A stretch of DNA of 64,000 bases, taken from UBA3700 sp964478025 (GTDB lineage: Bacteria > Bacillota > Clostridia > Christensenellales > UBA3700). The notes beneath the pieces are model-generated. The model did not search any database, had not been told where the DNA came from, and saw only the letters and a list, made by a program, of their open reading frames with translations. The position numbers and the translations under genes are program-made. The stretch is taken from contig CAYZGK010000001.1 of the NCBI GenBank assembly GCA_964478025.1, positions 62,001 to 126,000 of the forward strand, given 5' to 3'. Of this stretch, positions 17,343 to 25,199 are shown in pieces (the first letter of the stretch is position 1; each line of letters starts with the position of its first letter).

Positions 17343-18020
17343 ATGGAACTAAAATATATTTTTTTAATATGCATAGCTGCTTACTTAATAGGTTCTATTA
17401 ATTTTGCAACAGTTATAGCAAGAATAAAAAATAAAGATATAAAAAAATTGGGTAGTGGAAACCCTGGAACAATGAATGTTTTGCGCTCTGTAGGAAAAGG
17501 CTGGGGCGTTTTAGTCTTTGTCTTAGATGCTCTAAAAGGACTAGGATTTGCGCTTATTGGAAAATTTGCAACTGCTAATCCTTATGTATTTGCAGTAGTT
17601 ATGGGCTTTTGTGTTGTCCTTGGACACATATTTCCTATATTTGATAAATTCAGAGGTGGAAAAGGTGTTGCAACAACAATGGGTGTGTATATAGCAATTT
17701 CTCCAATTGCTGGTATAATTACACTTGTAGTGCTAATAATTTTCCTATTTGTAATAAAATACGGATTTATAGGTTCATTTTTAGCAGTATCTGTTTTTGC
17801 AGGACATGCAATATACTTATGTAGAAACACATGGTGGGCAATAGTTATAATAGCAATATGGTGGGCACTTGTAATTATTGCTCATAGAGGAAATATAAAA
17901 AGATTAATAAAAGGTGAAGAAAATACCTTGAGTTTATCTGGAGAGAATAAGGTTAAAGTCCTTGATGTAAAAGAAGAAAAAGACGATATTATAGAAGAAG
18001 ATATATTAAAGAGGAAATAA
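17343..18020 (+). CDS. plsY: Glycerol-3-phosphate acyltransferase PlsY
   Basis: This 225-residue integral membrane enzyme acylates glycerol-3-phosphate using acyl-phosphate, the first step of phospholipid synthesis in bacteria of this type. The conserved motifs are GSINFATVIARIK, GSGNPGTMNVLR (phosphate site, usually GATNVLR) and FRGGKGVATTMG. About five membrane helices are visible, and there is an acidic and basic cytoplasmic tail. It is followed after one base by ychF, so the two are probably co-transcribed. Confidence 0.95.
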   Translation: MELKYIFLICIAAYLIGSINFATVIARIKNKDIKKLGSGNPGTMNVLRSVGKGWGVLVFVLDALKGLGFALIGKFATANPYVFAVVMGFCVVLGHIFPIFDKFRGGKGVATTMGVYIAISPIAGIITLVVLIIFLFVIKYGFIGSFLAVSVFAGHAIYLCRNTWWAIVIIAIWWALVIIAHRGNIKRLIKGEENTLSLSGENKVKVLDVKEEKDDIIEEDILKRK

Positions 18021-18021
18021 A

Positions 18022-19113
18022 ATGAAACTAGGAGTAGTAGGATTACCAAACGTAGGTAAATCAACATTATTTAATGCAATTACACAAGCAGGAGCAGAAT
18101 GCGCAAATTATCCATTCTGTACAATTGAGCCAAATGTAGGAATTGTTGCAGTTCCTGATGAAAGACTAGATAAATTAGCAGCCCTTTATAACTCAAAAAA
18201 GATTACACCAACAGTATTAGAGTTCGTGGATATAGCAGGACTTGTAAAGGGTGCTTCAAAAGGTGAAGGACTAGGTAATAAGTTCTTATCTCATATAAGA
18301 GAGGTTGATGCGATAGTTCATGTAGTAAGATGCTTTGAAGATGCAAATATTACTCACGTAGATGGTTCTATAGATCCACTTAGAGATATAGAAACTATTG
18401 AATATGAATTAATCTTTGCTGATATGGAAACTATAGAAAAAAGAGCTGGTAGAGTTAGAAATGCAGCAAAAAGCGGAGATAAAAAATTCCAAGTTGAGAT
18501 TGATTTATTAGATAAAATACAAAAGAATTTAGAAGATGGCATTCCTGTTAGATTAATGAATCTTACTGATGATGAAAAAGCCATTATAAAGGATTCTTGT
18601 TTATTAACAGAAAAGCCAGTTATATATGCCGCTAATATCTCAGATATGGAATTAGGCCAACCTGATTCAAAGCATGTTCTTGCGGTTAAAGAATATGCAA
18701 AAGCAAGAAATTCTGAGGTTATAGTCCTTTGTGCAAAAGCAGAAGAAGAAATAGCTTCTCTTCCAAAGGAAGAAAAGGAAATGTTCCAAAAGGATTTAGG
18801 AATAGATAAATCTGGATTAGATAAATTAGTTTCAGCTTGTTATTCACTTTTAGGGTTAATAAGTTACCTAACTGCTGGTGAGAAAGAAACAAGAGCTTGG
18901 ACTGTAACTAAAGGAACTAAAGCTCCTCAAGCTGCAGGTAAGATTCATACCGACTTTGAAAAAGGCTTTATAAGAGCAGAAATTGTTGATTGGCAAGTAT
19001 TGCTTGAATGTGGCTCATTTAATGCTGCAAAAGAAAAAGGTAAAGTAAGATCCGAAGGAAAGGATTATGTAATAAAAGATGGAGATGTGGTTTTATTCCG
19101 CTTTAATGTATAA
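18022..19113 (+). CDS. ychF: Redox-regulated translation-associated ATPase YchF/OLA1
   Basis: This 363-residue OBG-type NTPase has GLPNVGKST (P-loop, residues ~6-14), a VDIAGLVKGASKGEGLGN switch and a C-terminal TGS-like domain ending in DGDVVLFRFNV. The lack of the usual NKxD fits YchF's preference for ATP. The family binds ribosomes and affects the oxidative stress response. RBS AGAGGAAA lies just before ATG 18022. argS begins 2 bases after the stop. Confidence 0.96.
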   Translation: MKLGVVGLPNVGKSTLFNAITQAGAECANYPFCTIEPNVGIVAVPDERLDKLAALYNSKKITPTVLEFVDIAGLVKGASKGEGLGNKFLSHIREVDAIVHVVRCFEDANITHVDGSIDPLRDIETIEYELIFADMETIEKRAGRVRNAAKSGDKKFQVEIDLLDKIQKNLEDGIPVRLMNLTDDEKAIIKDSCLLTEKPVIYAANISDMELGQPDSKHVLAVKEYAKARNSEVIVLCAKAEEEIASLPKEEKEMFQKDLGIDKSGLDKLVSACYSLLGLISYLTAGEKETRAWTVTKGTKAPQAAGKIHTDFEKGFIRAEIVDWQVLLECGSFNAAKEKGKVRSEGKDYVIKDGDVVLFRFNV

Positions 19114-19115
19114 TT

Positions 19116-20798
19116 ATGGATTATAAGAAAAGTATTAGTGAATTAATAAAAATAGAAGGAGTTTCTCAAGAAGAAATTTATAATTTACTTGCATTGCCAA
19201 AAGACTCTAGTATGGGAGATTACGCTCTTCCTTGTTTTAAGTTTGCAAAAATATTTAGAAAAGCTCCTAATGTAATTGCGGATGAATTAAAAAATAGTAT
19301 TTCTTGCGATTTTGCTACAGTTGAATCTGTAGCTGGATATCTAAACTTTAAGTTAAATAAAGAAACATTATCTAAACAAACTTTGCAAGAGATAATGGAT
19401 AAAAAAGAAAAATATGGTTCATCAAATATTGGAAATAATAAAACTATATGTATTGATTTTTCTTCAGTTAATATAGCTAAACCTTTCCATATGGGTCATA
19501 TGCTAAATACTTCAATTGGCTCAGCTTTATATAAGTTATATAAATACCTTGGTTACAATGTTGTTGGAATAAACCATTTAGGAGATTGGGGCACACAATT
19601 TGGAAAGTTAATTGTTGCATATAAATTATGGGGTGACAAACAAGATATAGAAAACAGAGGTGTAAGAGGCCTTTTAGATATCTATGTTAGGTTCCATAAA
19701 GAAGCAGAGGTAAAACCTGAACTTGATGATGAGGCAAGAGCTTGGTTTAAAAAGATAGAAGATGGCAATAAAGAAGCTTTAGACTTATTCTACTGGTTTA
19801 AGGAAATAACATTAAAAGAAGTTGATAAAATTTACAAAAGATTAGATGTTACTTTTGATTCTTATAACGGCGAAAGCTTCTATAATGATAAGATGCAACC
19901 TGTTTTAGATGAATTAAAACAAAAAGGTTTGCTTGTCGAATCAGAGGGCGCTCAAGTAGTTAAATTTGAAGATGATAAAATGCCACCATCTCTGCTTGTT
20001 AGATCGGATGGTGCAACATTATATGCAACTCGTGATTTAGCAGCAGCTTTTTATAGAAAGAAAACCTATGATTTTTATAAGTGTTTGTATGTTGTTGCTT
20101 ATCAACAAGATTTACATTTTAAGCAATTATTCAAGATTATAGAAATGATGGGATATCCTTGGGCAAAAGATATGGTACACGTAGCTCATGGAATGGTATC
20201 GCTAGAAGATGGTGCTTTATCTACAAGAGAAGGTCATGTAGTATTCTTAGAGGATGTATTAAACACTGCAGTTAGTAAAGCATTAAAGGTAATTGAAGAT
20301 AAAAATCCTAGTCTTGAAAATAAAGATGTAGTTGCAGAGCAAGTAGGCGTTGGGGCTGTAATATTTGCAATGCTTTATAATAGTAGAATAAAGGATATAA
20401 CTTTTAGTTATGATAAAGTTTTAAGTTTTGAAGGAGAAACTGGTCCATATATTCAATATACTTACGCAAGATGTAACTCTCTTTTAGAAAAGTGCGGAGA
20501 TATAGTAGGCGATATTGATTATAACGGAATAAATAATGAATCTGCATATCAAGTTGTTAGAACATTAGGAAAATTTGAAGATACATTACTTGATGCTGCA
20601 AATAAGTATGAACCATGCCTAATTGCAAGATATGCAATTTCGCTAGCACAAGACTTTAATAGATTTTATTTTGATTGCAATATAGCAAACGCAGAAAGTG
20701 GTGTTAAGAATGCAAGGCTTCTTTTAACGAAGGCTGTAAAACAAGTGCTTTCTAATGCATTAAAGATCTTAGGTATTGCAACACCAAAGAAAATGTAA
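19116..20798 (+). CDS. argS: Arginyl-tRNA synthetase
   Basis: This 560-residue class I aminoacyl-tRNA synthetase has an N-terminal ArgRS domain, the HIGH-type motif in AKPFHMGHM (residues ~125-133) and a C-terminal anticodon-binding DALR-type domain (YTYARCNSL onward). A canonical KMSKS is not obvious; LEDGALSTREGHVV occupies the usual loop, as in many ArgRS. The start has no clear Shine-Dalgarno and sits 2 bases after ychF, suggesting coupling. Next comes the promoter and T-box of the cysE operon. Confidence 0.96.
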   Translation: MDYKKSISELIKIEGVSQEEIYNLLALPKDSSMGDYALPCFKFAKIFRKAPNVIADELKNSISCDFATVESVAGYLNFKLNKETLSKQTLQEIMDKKEKYGSSNIGNNKTICIDFSSVNIAKPFHMGHMLNTSIGSALYKLYKYLGYNVVGINHLGDWGTQFGKLIVAYKLWGDKQDIENRGVRGLLDIYVRFHKEAEVKPELDDEARAWFKKIEDGNKEALDLFYWFKEITLKEVDKIYKRLDVTFDSYNGESFYNDKMQPVLDELKQKGLLVESEGAQVVKFEDDKMPPSLLVRSDGATLYATRDLAAAFYRKKTYDFYKCLYVVAYQQDLHFKQLFKIIEMMGYPWAKDMVHVAHGMVSLEDGALSTREGHVVFLEDVLNTAVSKALKVIEDKNPSLENKDVVAEQVGVGAVIFAMLYNSRIKDITFSYDKVLSFEGETGPYIQYTYARCNSLLEKCGDIVGDIDYNGINNESAYQVVRTLGKFEDTLLDAANKYEPCLIARYAISLAQDFNRFYFDCNIANAESGVKNARLLLTKAVKQVLSNALKILGIATPKKM

Positions 20799-20810
20799 TT
20801 TTTTCTTTAC

Positions 20811-20838
20811 TTGACAAAAATGAAGTCTATCATATAAT
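20811..20838 (+). promoter_or_regulatory. Promoter of the cysE-cysS operon
   Basis: TTGACA (20811-20816), a 16-bp spacer and TATAAT (20833-20838) form a near-perfect housekeeping promoter just after argS. The predicted transcript start, near 20845, is the beginning of the T-box leader. Confidence 0.85.
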
Positions 20839-20844
20839 ATAGAC

Positions 20845-21075
20845 TTACTGATATAAAGGCTATAACTTAATAAGAGTAGTTTTAGATGTACTATAAAGAG
20901 AGGATGGTCACCGGCTGAAAGCCATCTTGGGAGATACAAAATGAAGTGCGATTAAGTTGCTCACAAAGGAAATGTTGTGCGTGAAATGCTACGTAAATGC
21001 AAAAATGAGGGGCAATATGCCTGAATCAAAGTGGAACCACGAGTCATCGTCTTTGAATAGAGGATGACTTTTTTT
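20845..21075 (+). ncRNA. T-box riboswitch leader (cysteine-specific)
   Basis: Stem I is closed by AACTTAAT (20865-20872) with ATTAAGTT (20951-20958). The specifier loop shows AGTA on the 5' side and GAA then TGC on the 3' side, so the specifier codon is probably UGC (Cys, 20947-20949). The T-box sequence AAAGTGGAACCACG is at 21028-21041. Its UGGA should pair with a tRNA ending UCCA, matching the U discriminator of tRNA-Cys. A terminator follows: GTCATC (21043-21048) with GATGAC (21063-21068) and a run of T. Uncharged tRNA-Cys would prevent termination and allow cysE-cysS expression. Confidence 0.92.
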
Positions 21076-21088
21076 ATTGGAGAGAATA

Positions 21089-21763
21089 ATGGGAAAGATA
21101 AAACAAGATTTAGAAGTAGCTATGCAAAAAGACCCAGCAGCTAGATCAAAAGCTGAGGTGTTTTTTACATATGGTGGATTTAAAGCCTTATTTAGATATA
21201 GAATTGCACATTGGTTTTATAATCATCACATGAAAACAATTGCAACAATAATTTCTGCAGGCTCTCGTAGAAAATATGGTGTAGATATACATCCAGCTGC
21301 ACAAATTGCGGGTGGAGTTTTTATTGATCATGCAGTTGGTGTAGTTATAGGAGAAACAGCAGTTATTGGAACTAATGTTTTACTATATCAGGGAGTAACA
21401 CTTGGAGGAACTGGAAAAGAAGAAGGAAAGCGTCATCCAACAATTGAGGATAATGTTATGATTTCTGCAGGTGCTAAAGTTTTAGGAAATATTACAATTG
21501 GGCATGATTCAAAAATAGGTGCAGGTTCAGTTGTACTAAAGAGTATCCCACCTCATTGTACGGTTGTGGGCGTTCCTGGTAAGGTGGTTAGAATGAATAA
21601 TGAAAAAGTAGATGATGTTGATCAACAATTGCCAGATCCAGTTCTTGAAGAGTTCCAAAGAATAAATAAAAGATTAGAAATAATAGAAGAAAAGTTGGGA
21701 ATTAAATCTTGCAAGTATTCTATTACAATGGAAAATAATGAAGATAAATTGGAGGATAAATAG
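21089..21763 (+). CDS. cysE: Serine O-acetyltransferase
   Basis: This 224-residue hexapeptide-repeat transferase acetylates serine to O-acetylserine for cysteine synthesis. Conserved blocks are IHPAAQIAGGVFIDHAVGVV with the catalytic His, GETAVIG and QGVTLGGTG, followed by left-handed beta-helix repeats. The ATG at 21089 is preferred to an upstream TTG because GGAGAG lies 6 bases before it. The gene is directly controlled by the Cys T-box and is followed one base later by cysS. Confidence 0.95.
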   Translation: MGKIKQDLEVAMQKDPAARSKAEVFFTYGGFKALFRYRIAHWFYNHHMKTIATIISAGSRRKYGVDIHPAAQIAGGVFIDHAVGVVIGETAVIGTNVLLYQGVTLGGTGKEEGKRHPTIEDNVMISAGAKVLGNITIGHDSKIGAGSVVLKSIPPHCTVVGVPGKVVRMNNEKVDDVDQQLPDPVLEEFQRINKRLEIIEEKLGIKSCKYSITMENNEDKLEDK

Positions 21764-21764
21764 T

Positions 21765-23156
21765 ATGTTAAAAATATTTAATACATTATCAAGAGAAAAA
21801 GAAGAATTTAAACCAATAGATGAAAAATGCGTTCGTATGTATAGCTGCGGACCAACAGTATATAATTATGCACATATTGGAAATTTAAGAACATATGTGT
21901 TTATGGATTTATTTAGAAGAGTTTTAAAGTACGATGGATATAAAATTAAGGGTGTTATGAATATTACTGATGTTGGACACTTACTTTCAGATGGAGATGA
22001 TGGCGAAGATAAGATGGAAAAAGCTTCAAGAGAACAAAAGAAATCTCCAATGGAAATTGCAGATTTTTATTCAAAAGTATTCTTTGAAGATTTAGCAAAG
22101 TTAAATATTGGAAGACCAGAAATTATTGCTAAAGCAACAGATCATATTGAGGATATGATTAAGTATGTTCAAGCATTAGTAGATAAAGGTTATGGTTATG
22201 AAATTGATGATGGAATTTACTTTGATATTTCAAAGTTCCCATCATATGGAAAACTTTCTAGATTAAATCTTGATGAACAACAAGCCGGTGCAAGAGTAGA
22301 AATTAATGAACAAAAACATGGTCCATATGATTTTGCTCTATGGAAAAAGGCAGAACCTAATCATATTATGCAATGGCCATCTCCTTGGGGAATGGGATAT
22401 CCAGGTTGGCATATAGAGTGCTCTGCTATGTCAAGAAAATATCTTGGAGAAACTTTTGATATTCATACAGGTGGTGTAGATCATATTCCAGTTCACCATG
22501 AAAATGAAATTGCACAAAATGAAGCGCTATCTGGCAAAAAGTCTGTTAATTACTGGGTTCATGGTGAGTTTATGCTTGTAAACAATGGCAAGATGTCAAA
22601 GAGTTTAGGAAATACTTATAGAATATCTCAATTAGAAGAGATGGGATATGCTCCTATAGTATTTAGATATTTCTGTGAAAATGCACATTATAGAAAGAAA
22701 TTAAACTTTACTTTTGAAGGAATGGACGCTGCTAAAGTTTCATATAATAGATTACTATCTTCTTTATACCAACATAAAATTTCACAAGCACAAACAAGTG
22801 AAGAAGTTTTAGCTAAATATAAGAAAGAATTTGAAGATGCAATTAATGACGATTTAAATATTCCATTAGCTTTAGGTGTATTATTTACAATGTTAAAAGA
22901 ACCAAAGAGTAAAGATATATTTAATCTTGCATTAGAGTTTGATAAGGTATTTGGATTAAACTTAAAAGATGCTCATGAAGACTTATCTAATGTTAATAAT
23001 GATGCTCCAAAAGAAATTATAGAGTTAGCTGAAGAAAGACTTAATGCTAAAAAGAATAAGGATTTTGCAAAGGCTGATGAATTAAGAAATAAGATAAAAG
23101 AATTGGGTTATAGCATCCTAGATAGTAAAGAAGGTTATAGAATAGTAAAAGATTAA
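21765..23156 (+). CDS. cysS: Cysteinyl-tRNA synthetase
   Basis: This 463-residue class I synthetase has a zinc-binding Cys in YSCGPTVYNYAHIGN with the HIGH motif (HIGN), WHIECSAMS and HHENEIAQNEA for zinc and substrate binding, and KMSKSLGN near residue 285. The ATG at 21765 is preferred because TTGGAGGA (21749-21756) is correctly spaced; an in-frame alternative 9 codons upstream overlaps cysE. The second gene of the T-box operon, consistent with cysteine control. Confidence 0.96.
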   Translation: MLKIFNTLSREKEEFKPIDEKCVRMYSCGPTVYNYAHIGNLRTYVFMDLFRRVLKYDGYKIKGVMNITDVGHLLSDGDDGEDKMEKASREQKKSPMEIADFYSKVFFEDLAKLNIGRPEIIAKATDHIEDMIKYVQALVDKGYGYEIDDGIYFDISKFPSYGKLSRLNLDEQQAGARVEINEQKHGPYDFALWKKAEPNHIMQWPSPWGMGYPGWHIECSAMSRKYLGETFDIHTGGVDHIPVHHENEIAQNEALSGKKSVNYWVHGEFMLVNNGKMSKSLGNTYRISQLEEMGYAPIVFRYFCENAHYRKKLNFTFEGMDAAKVSYNRLLSSLYQHKISQAQTSEEVLAKYKKEFEDAINDDLNIPLALGVLFTMLKEPKSKDIFNLALEFDKVFGLNLKDAHEDLSNVNNDAPKEIIELAEERLNAKKNKDFAKADELRNKIKELGYSILDSKEGYRIVKD

Positions 23157-23962
23157 TGGCAAAGTTATATTTAGTAGGAACACCTATAGGTAATTTAAAA
23201 GATATTACACTAAGAGCAATTGAAACATTGAACAATGTTGATGTTATTGCATGTGAAGACACAAGACACTCATTAGGCCTTTTAAATTACTATAATATAA
23301 AAAAGCAATTAATTGCCTGTCATAAGTTTAATGAAAGAGATAGCATTGAAAAAATAGCAAAATTCTTAGATGAAGATAAGAATGTGGCTTTAATTACAGA
23401 TGCTGGGATGCCAGCTATTTCAGATCCGGGAGCTATCTTGGTTAATGGACTTAAAAATATGGGATATAACATTGAAGTTGTTCCTGGGCCTACTGCCGTA
23501 ACATCGGCTGTTGCATTGAGTGGAATTTTAAACCCTGTTTTTACTTTTATAGGGTTTTTACCTCCACAAAAAAGAGAAAGAAATGCTTTAATTGAACAAT
23601 ATAAAAATATAGATACATCGCTAGTTATATATTCTTCTCCATATGATATAAATAAGGATTGTGAATACTTATTTAAAATATTAGGGGATAGAGAAGTGTA
23701 TGTAGTAAAAGAATTAACTAAAATACACGAAAGTTCAGTAAAGTATAATTTAAAAGATTTTAAAATAGAAGATCCAAAAGGTGAATATGTTCTAATTGTG
23801 CTTCCTGGAGAAAAAGTAGAAATAAAACCAGAAGGAAGCATAAAAGAACAACTTGAGGAATTATTAAAAAGTGGAATTAATAAAAAAGAAGCTATAAAAG
23901 AAGTTGCTAAGAGAAACAATCTTCCAAAAGATGATGTTTATAAAGTAGCAATGGAAATCTAA
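23156..23962 (+). CDS. rsmI: 16S rRNA (cytidine(1402)-2'-O)-methyltransferase RsmI
   Basis: This 268-residue SAM-dependent enzyme of the tetrapyrrole methylase fold carries VGTPIGNLKDIT at the N-terminus, DTRHS, TDAGMPAISDPG and VVPGPTAVTSA, all typical of RsmI. The start codon overlaps the cysS stop by one base, so translation is coupled. The C-terminal ~50 residues (linker plus IKEQLEELLKSGINKKEAIKEV) form a helix-turn-helix-like extension seen in many RsmI proteins. Confidence 0.95.
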   Translation: MAKLYLVGTPIGNLKDITLRAIETLNNVDVIACEDTRHSLGLLNYYNIKKQLIACHKFNERDSIEKIAKFLDEDKNVALITDAGMPAISDPGAILVNGLKNMGYNIEVVPGPTAVTSAVALSGILNPVFTFIGFLPPQKRERNALIEQYKNIDTSLVIYSSPYDINKDCEYLFKILGDREVYVVKELTKIHESSVKYNLKDFKIEDPKGEYVLIVLPGEKVEIKPEGSIKEQLEELLKSGINKKEAIKEVAKRNNLPKDDVYKVAMEI

Positions 23963-24032
23963 AAATCAATAAATTTATAAAATTTAAGCATTTAATTTTT
24001 ACAAGTATCATTAAAGTATCATTATTTTTGCG

Positions 24033-24320
24033 ATGATTGTGTTTTTAGTGTCATATATTGCTATGTTACTTCAAATTTATTATCACTTTATATATATAGT
24101 AAGATATGGAAGTAATTATTATAATACTTATTATTTATTTCCAGGCATTTTAATAATTCAAAGATGTGTGGAAAATGTATATTATTCTAGACTTGGCTCT
24201 GGTAGTACTATATTGTTGTTAAATTATTATTTTGTTTGGTTTTTTATTATATTTGATTTTGCGAGTATTTTATTTTATAAAAATAACAAAGTTCAAAAAT
24301 TGAGAAAAACAGAAAATTAA
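24033..24320 (+). CDS. Small putative membrane protein (95 aa), unknown
   Basis: The predicted protein is rich in Ile, Phe and Tyr, with two or three hydrophobic helices and a basic C-terminus. No Shine-Dalgarno precedes the ATG. However, TTTACA (23997-24002), a 17-bp spacer and CATTAT (24020-24025) place the likely transcript start right at the ATG, as in other genes of this window with leaderless starts. No family recognised; the call is tentative. Confidence 0.4.
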   Translation: MIVFLVSYIAMLLQIYYHFIYIVRYGSNYYNTYYLFPGILIIQRCVENVYYSRLGSGSTILLLNYYFVWFFIIFDFASILFYKNNKVQKLRKTEN

Positions 24321-24330
24321 AAATAAAAAA

Positions 24331-24348
24331 CCACGATACTTGTCGTGG
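24331..24348 (-). terminator. Terminator of tRNA-Val
   Basis: CCACGA and TCGTGG (24331-24336 with 24343-24348) form a hairpin. A run of A on the plus strand at 24325-24330 gives the U-tract on the minus strand, right after the tRNA-Val gene. Confidence 0.8.
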
Positions 24349-24355
24349 CTACAAA

Positions 24356-24431
24356 TGGTGGAAACAATAGGGATCGAACCTATGACCCTCTGCTTGTAAG
24401 GCAGATGCTCTCCCAGCTGAGCTATGCTTCC
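24356..24431 (-). tRNA. tRNA-Val (anticodon UAC)
   Basis: Read on the minus strand this folds as a full cloverleaf: acceptor GGAAGCA/TGTTTCC, D-arm GCTC...GAGC, anticodon loop CTTACAA (anticodon TAC), T-loop TTCGATC, discriminator A and an encoded CCA. Length is 76 nt. Confidence 0.95.
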
Positions 24432-24442
24432 AAAGTGTTATT

Positions 24443-24471
24443 ATTTTAACATGCACTATTTATGGTGTCAA
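24443..24471 (-). promoter_or_regulatory. Promoter of tRNA-Val
   Basis: On the minus strand TTGACA (complement of 24466-24471), a 17-bp spacer and TAAAAT (complement of 24443-24448) precede the tRNA by about 11 bp. Confidence 0.8.
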
Positions 24472-24488
24472 TTCAAAAAAGCGTATTG

Positions 24489-24518
24489 TTGACCTTTGAG
24501 TGCTTAATAAAATATAAT
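24489..24518 (+). promoter_or_regulatory. Promoter with predicted leaderless start
   Basis: TTGACC (24489-24494), an 18-bp spacer and TATAAT (24513-24518) are followed after exactly 6 nt by the ATG at 24525. The transcript would start at or next to the start codon. Confidence 0.75.
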
Positions 24519-24524
24519 AAATAT

Positions 24525-24818
24525 ATGAATAAAACTGGTAGTTCATGTTGTGGATGTTTAATAGCGTTTGTGCTAATTGCTTTGTTATTAGTTTTAATAG
24601 CAGCGTTTGCTTTCAGTAAAATTTTTACAATAAACGAAATGGATTCTAAGTTTGGAACTACTATGGCTGACCAAGAGGGAATCTTATATAATTTTGATGC
24701 AACAAAATATAAAGAGACAGACACGTTTAGATCCATAGGATTAGACAACTGGAAACTATGGGATGTTTTTGTTTGGATAATAAAAAGTGGTAATTACTCT
24801 CCAAGTTACGCAAATTAA
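24525..24818 (+). CDS. Small Cys-rich single-pass membrane protein (97 aa), possible truncated paralogue
   Basis: The start MNKTGSSCCGCLIAF is followed by a membrane helix (~12-33) and a short extracellular part. I chose ATG 24525 because a perfect -10 ends 6 nt before it; a longer in-frame version would overlap the tRNA-Val promoter. Its layout (Cys pair, helix, charged stretch, then a GLDNWKLWDVFVWIIK block) resembles the N-terminal third of the minus-strand protein at 35366-36316, which has LGFGDLTLFKIIK in the equivalent place. It may be a truncated copy or a small stand-alone relative. Function unknown. Confidence 0.55.
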   Translation: MNKTGSSCCGCLIAFVLIALLLVLIAAFAFSKIFTINEMDSKFGTTMADQEGILYNFDATKYKETDTFRSIGLDNWKLWDVFVWIIKSGNYSPSYAN

Positions 24819-24954
24819 TATTTTTTATTAAAATTTTATTCAATTTATTTAAGGATATGCCATTATATTATTAATTATTTATGGTAAAGAGAACAATAAT
24901 TGCTATTGTTGTAACTAGCAGTTTCGGGTGTTTTTTTATAAGTTTTAGAAATTG

Positions 24955-25020
24955 TGCCGATTGCAATCGGCATAATTTCCGGTTTACAATCGGCATAATT
25001 TGCCGATTCCGTTCGGCATA
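24955..25020 (+). repeat. Palindrome and 23-bp-spaced CGGCATAATT repeats upstream of ATPase gene 2
   Basis: The perfect 18-bp palindrome TGCCGATTGCAATCGGCA spans 24955-24972. CGGCATAATT recurs at 24968, 24991 and 25014, a spacing of 23 bp each time, with GCCGATT half sites between copies. This is the GC-richest patch of the 381-bp gap 24819-25199. The rest of that gap, apart from the second repeat set at 25061-25160, is AT-rich with no gene seen. Confidence 0.8.
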
Positions 25021-25060
25021 ATTTTATTTTCTGTGTTTAAATTATAGAATGATTTTATAA

Positions 25061-25160
25061 AATCTATATGCGTTTTTTGTAGTTTTTGCACAAATCCGTA
25101 TATGCGTTTTTTGTAGTTTTTTGTTATTTTTCGATTGCGTTTTTTGTTTTTATATTGTAT
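25061..25160 (+). repeat. Three 33/34-bp repeats overlapping the promoter of ATPase gene 2
   Basis: GCGTTTTTTGTAGTTTTT recurs at 25070 and 25104, with a degenerate GCGTTTTTTG at 25137, spaced 34 and 33 bp. The third copy overlaps the likely -35 (TTGCGT, 25135-25140). A 17-bp spacer leads to TATACT (25158-25163), about 37 bp before the ATG of the DUF4143 gene. Confidence 0.8.
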
Positions 25161-25199
25161 ACTCAAACTATAAAAAAATAAAAAAAGGTTATTTAATTT

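Noticed and set aside
23320..23919. 199-codon minus-strand ORF inside rsmI
   Set aside because: It is antisense to a clear RsmI gene, with no RBS and Ser/Phe-rich shadow composition.
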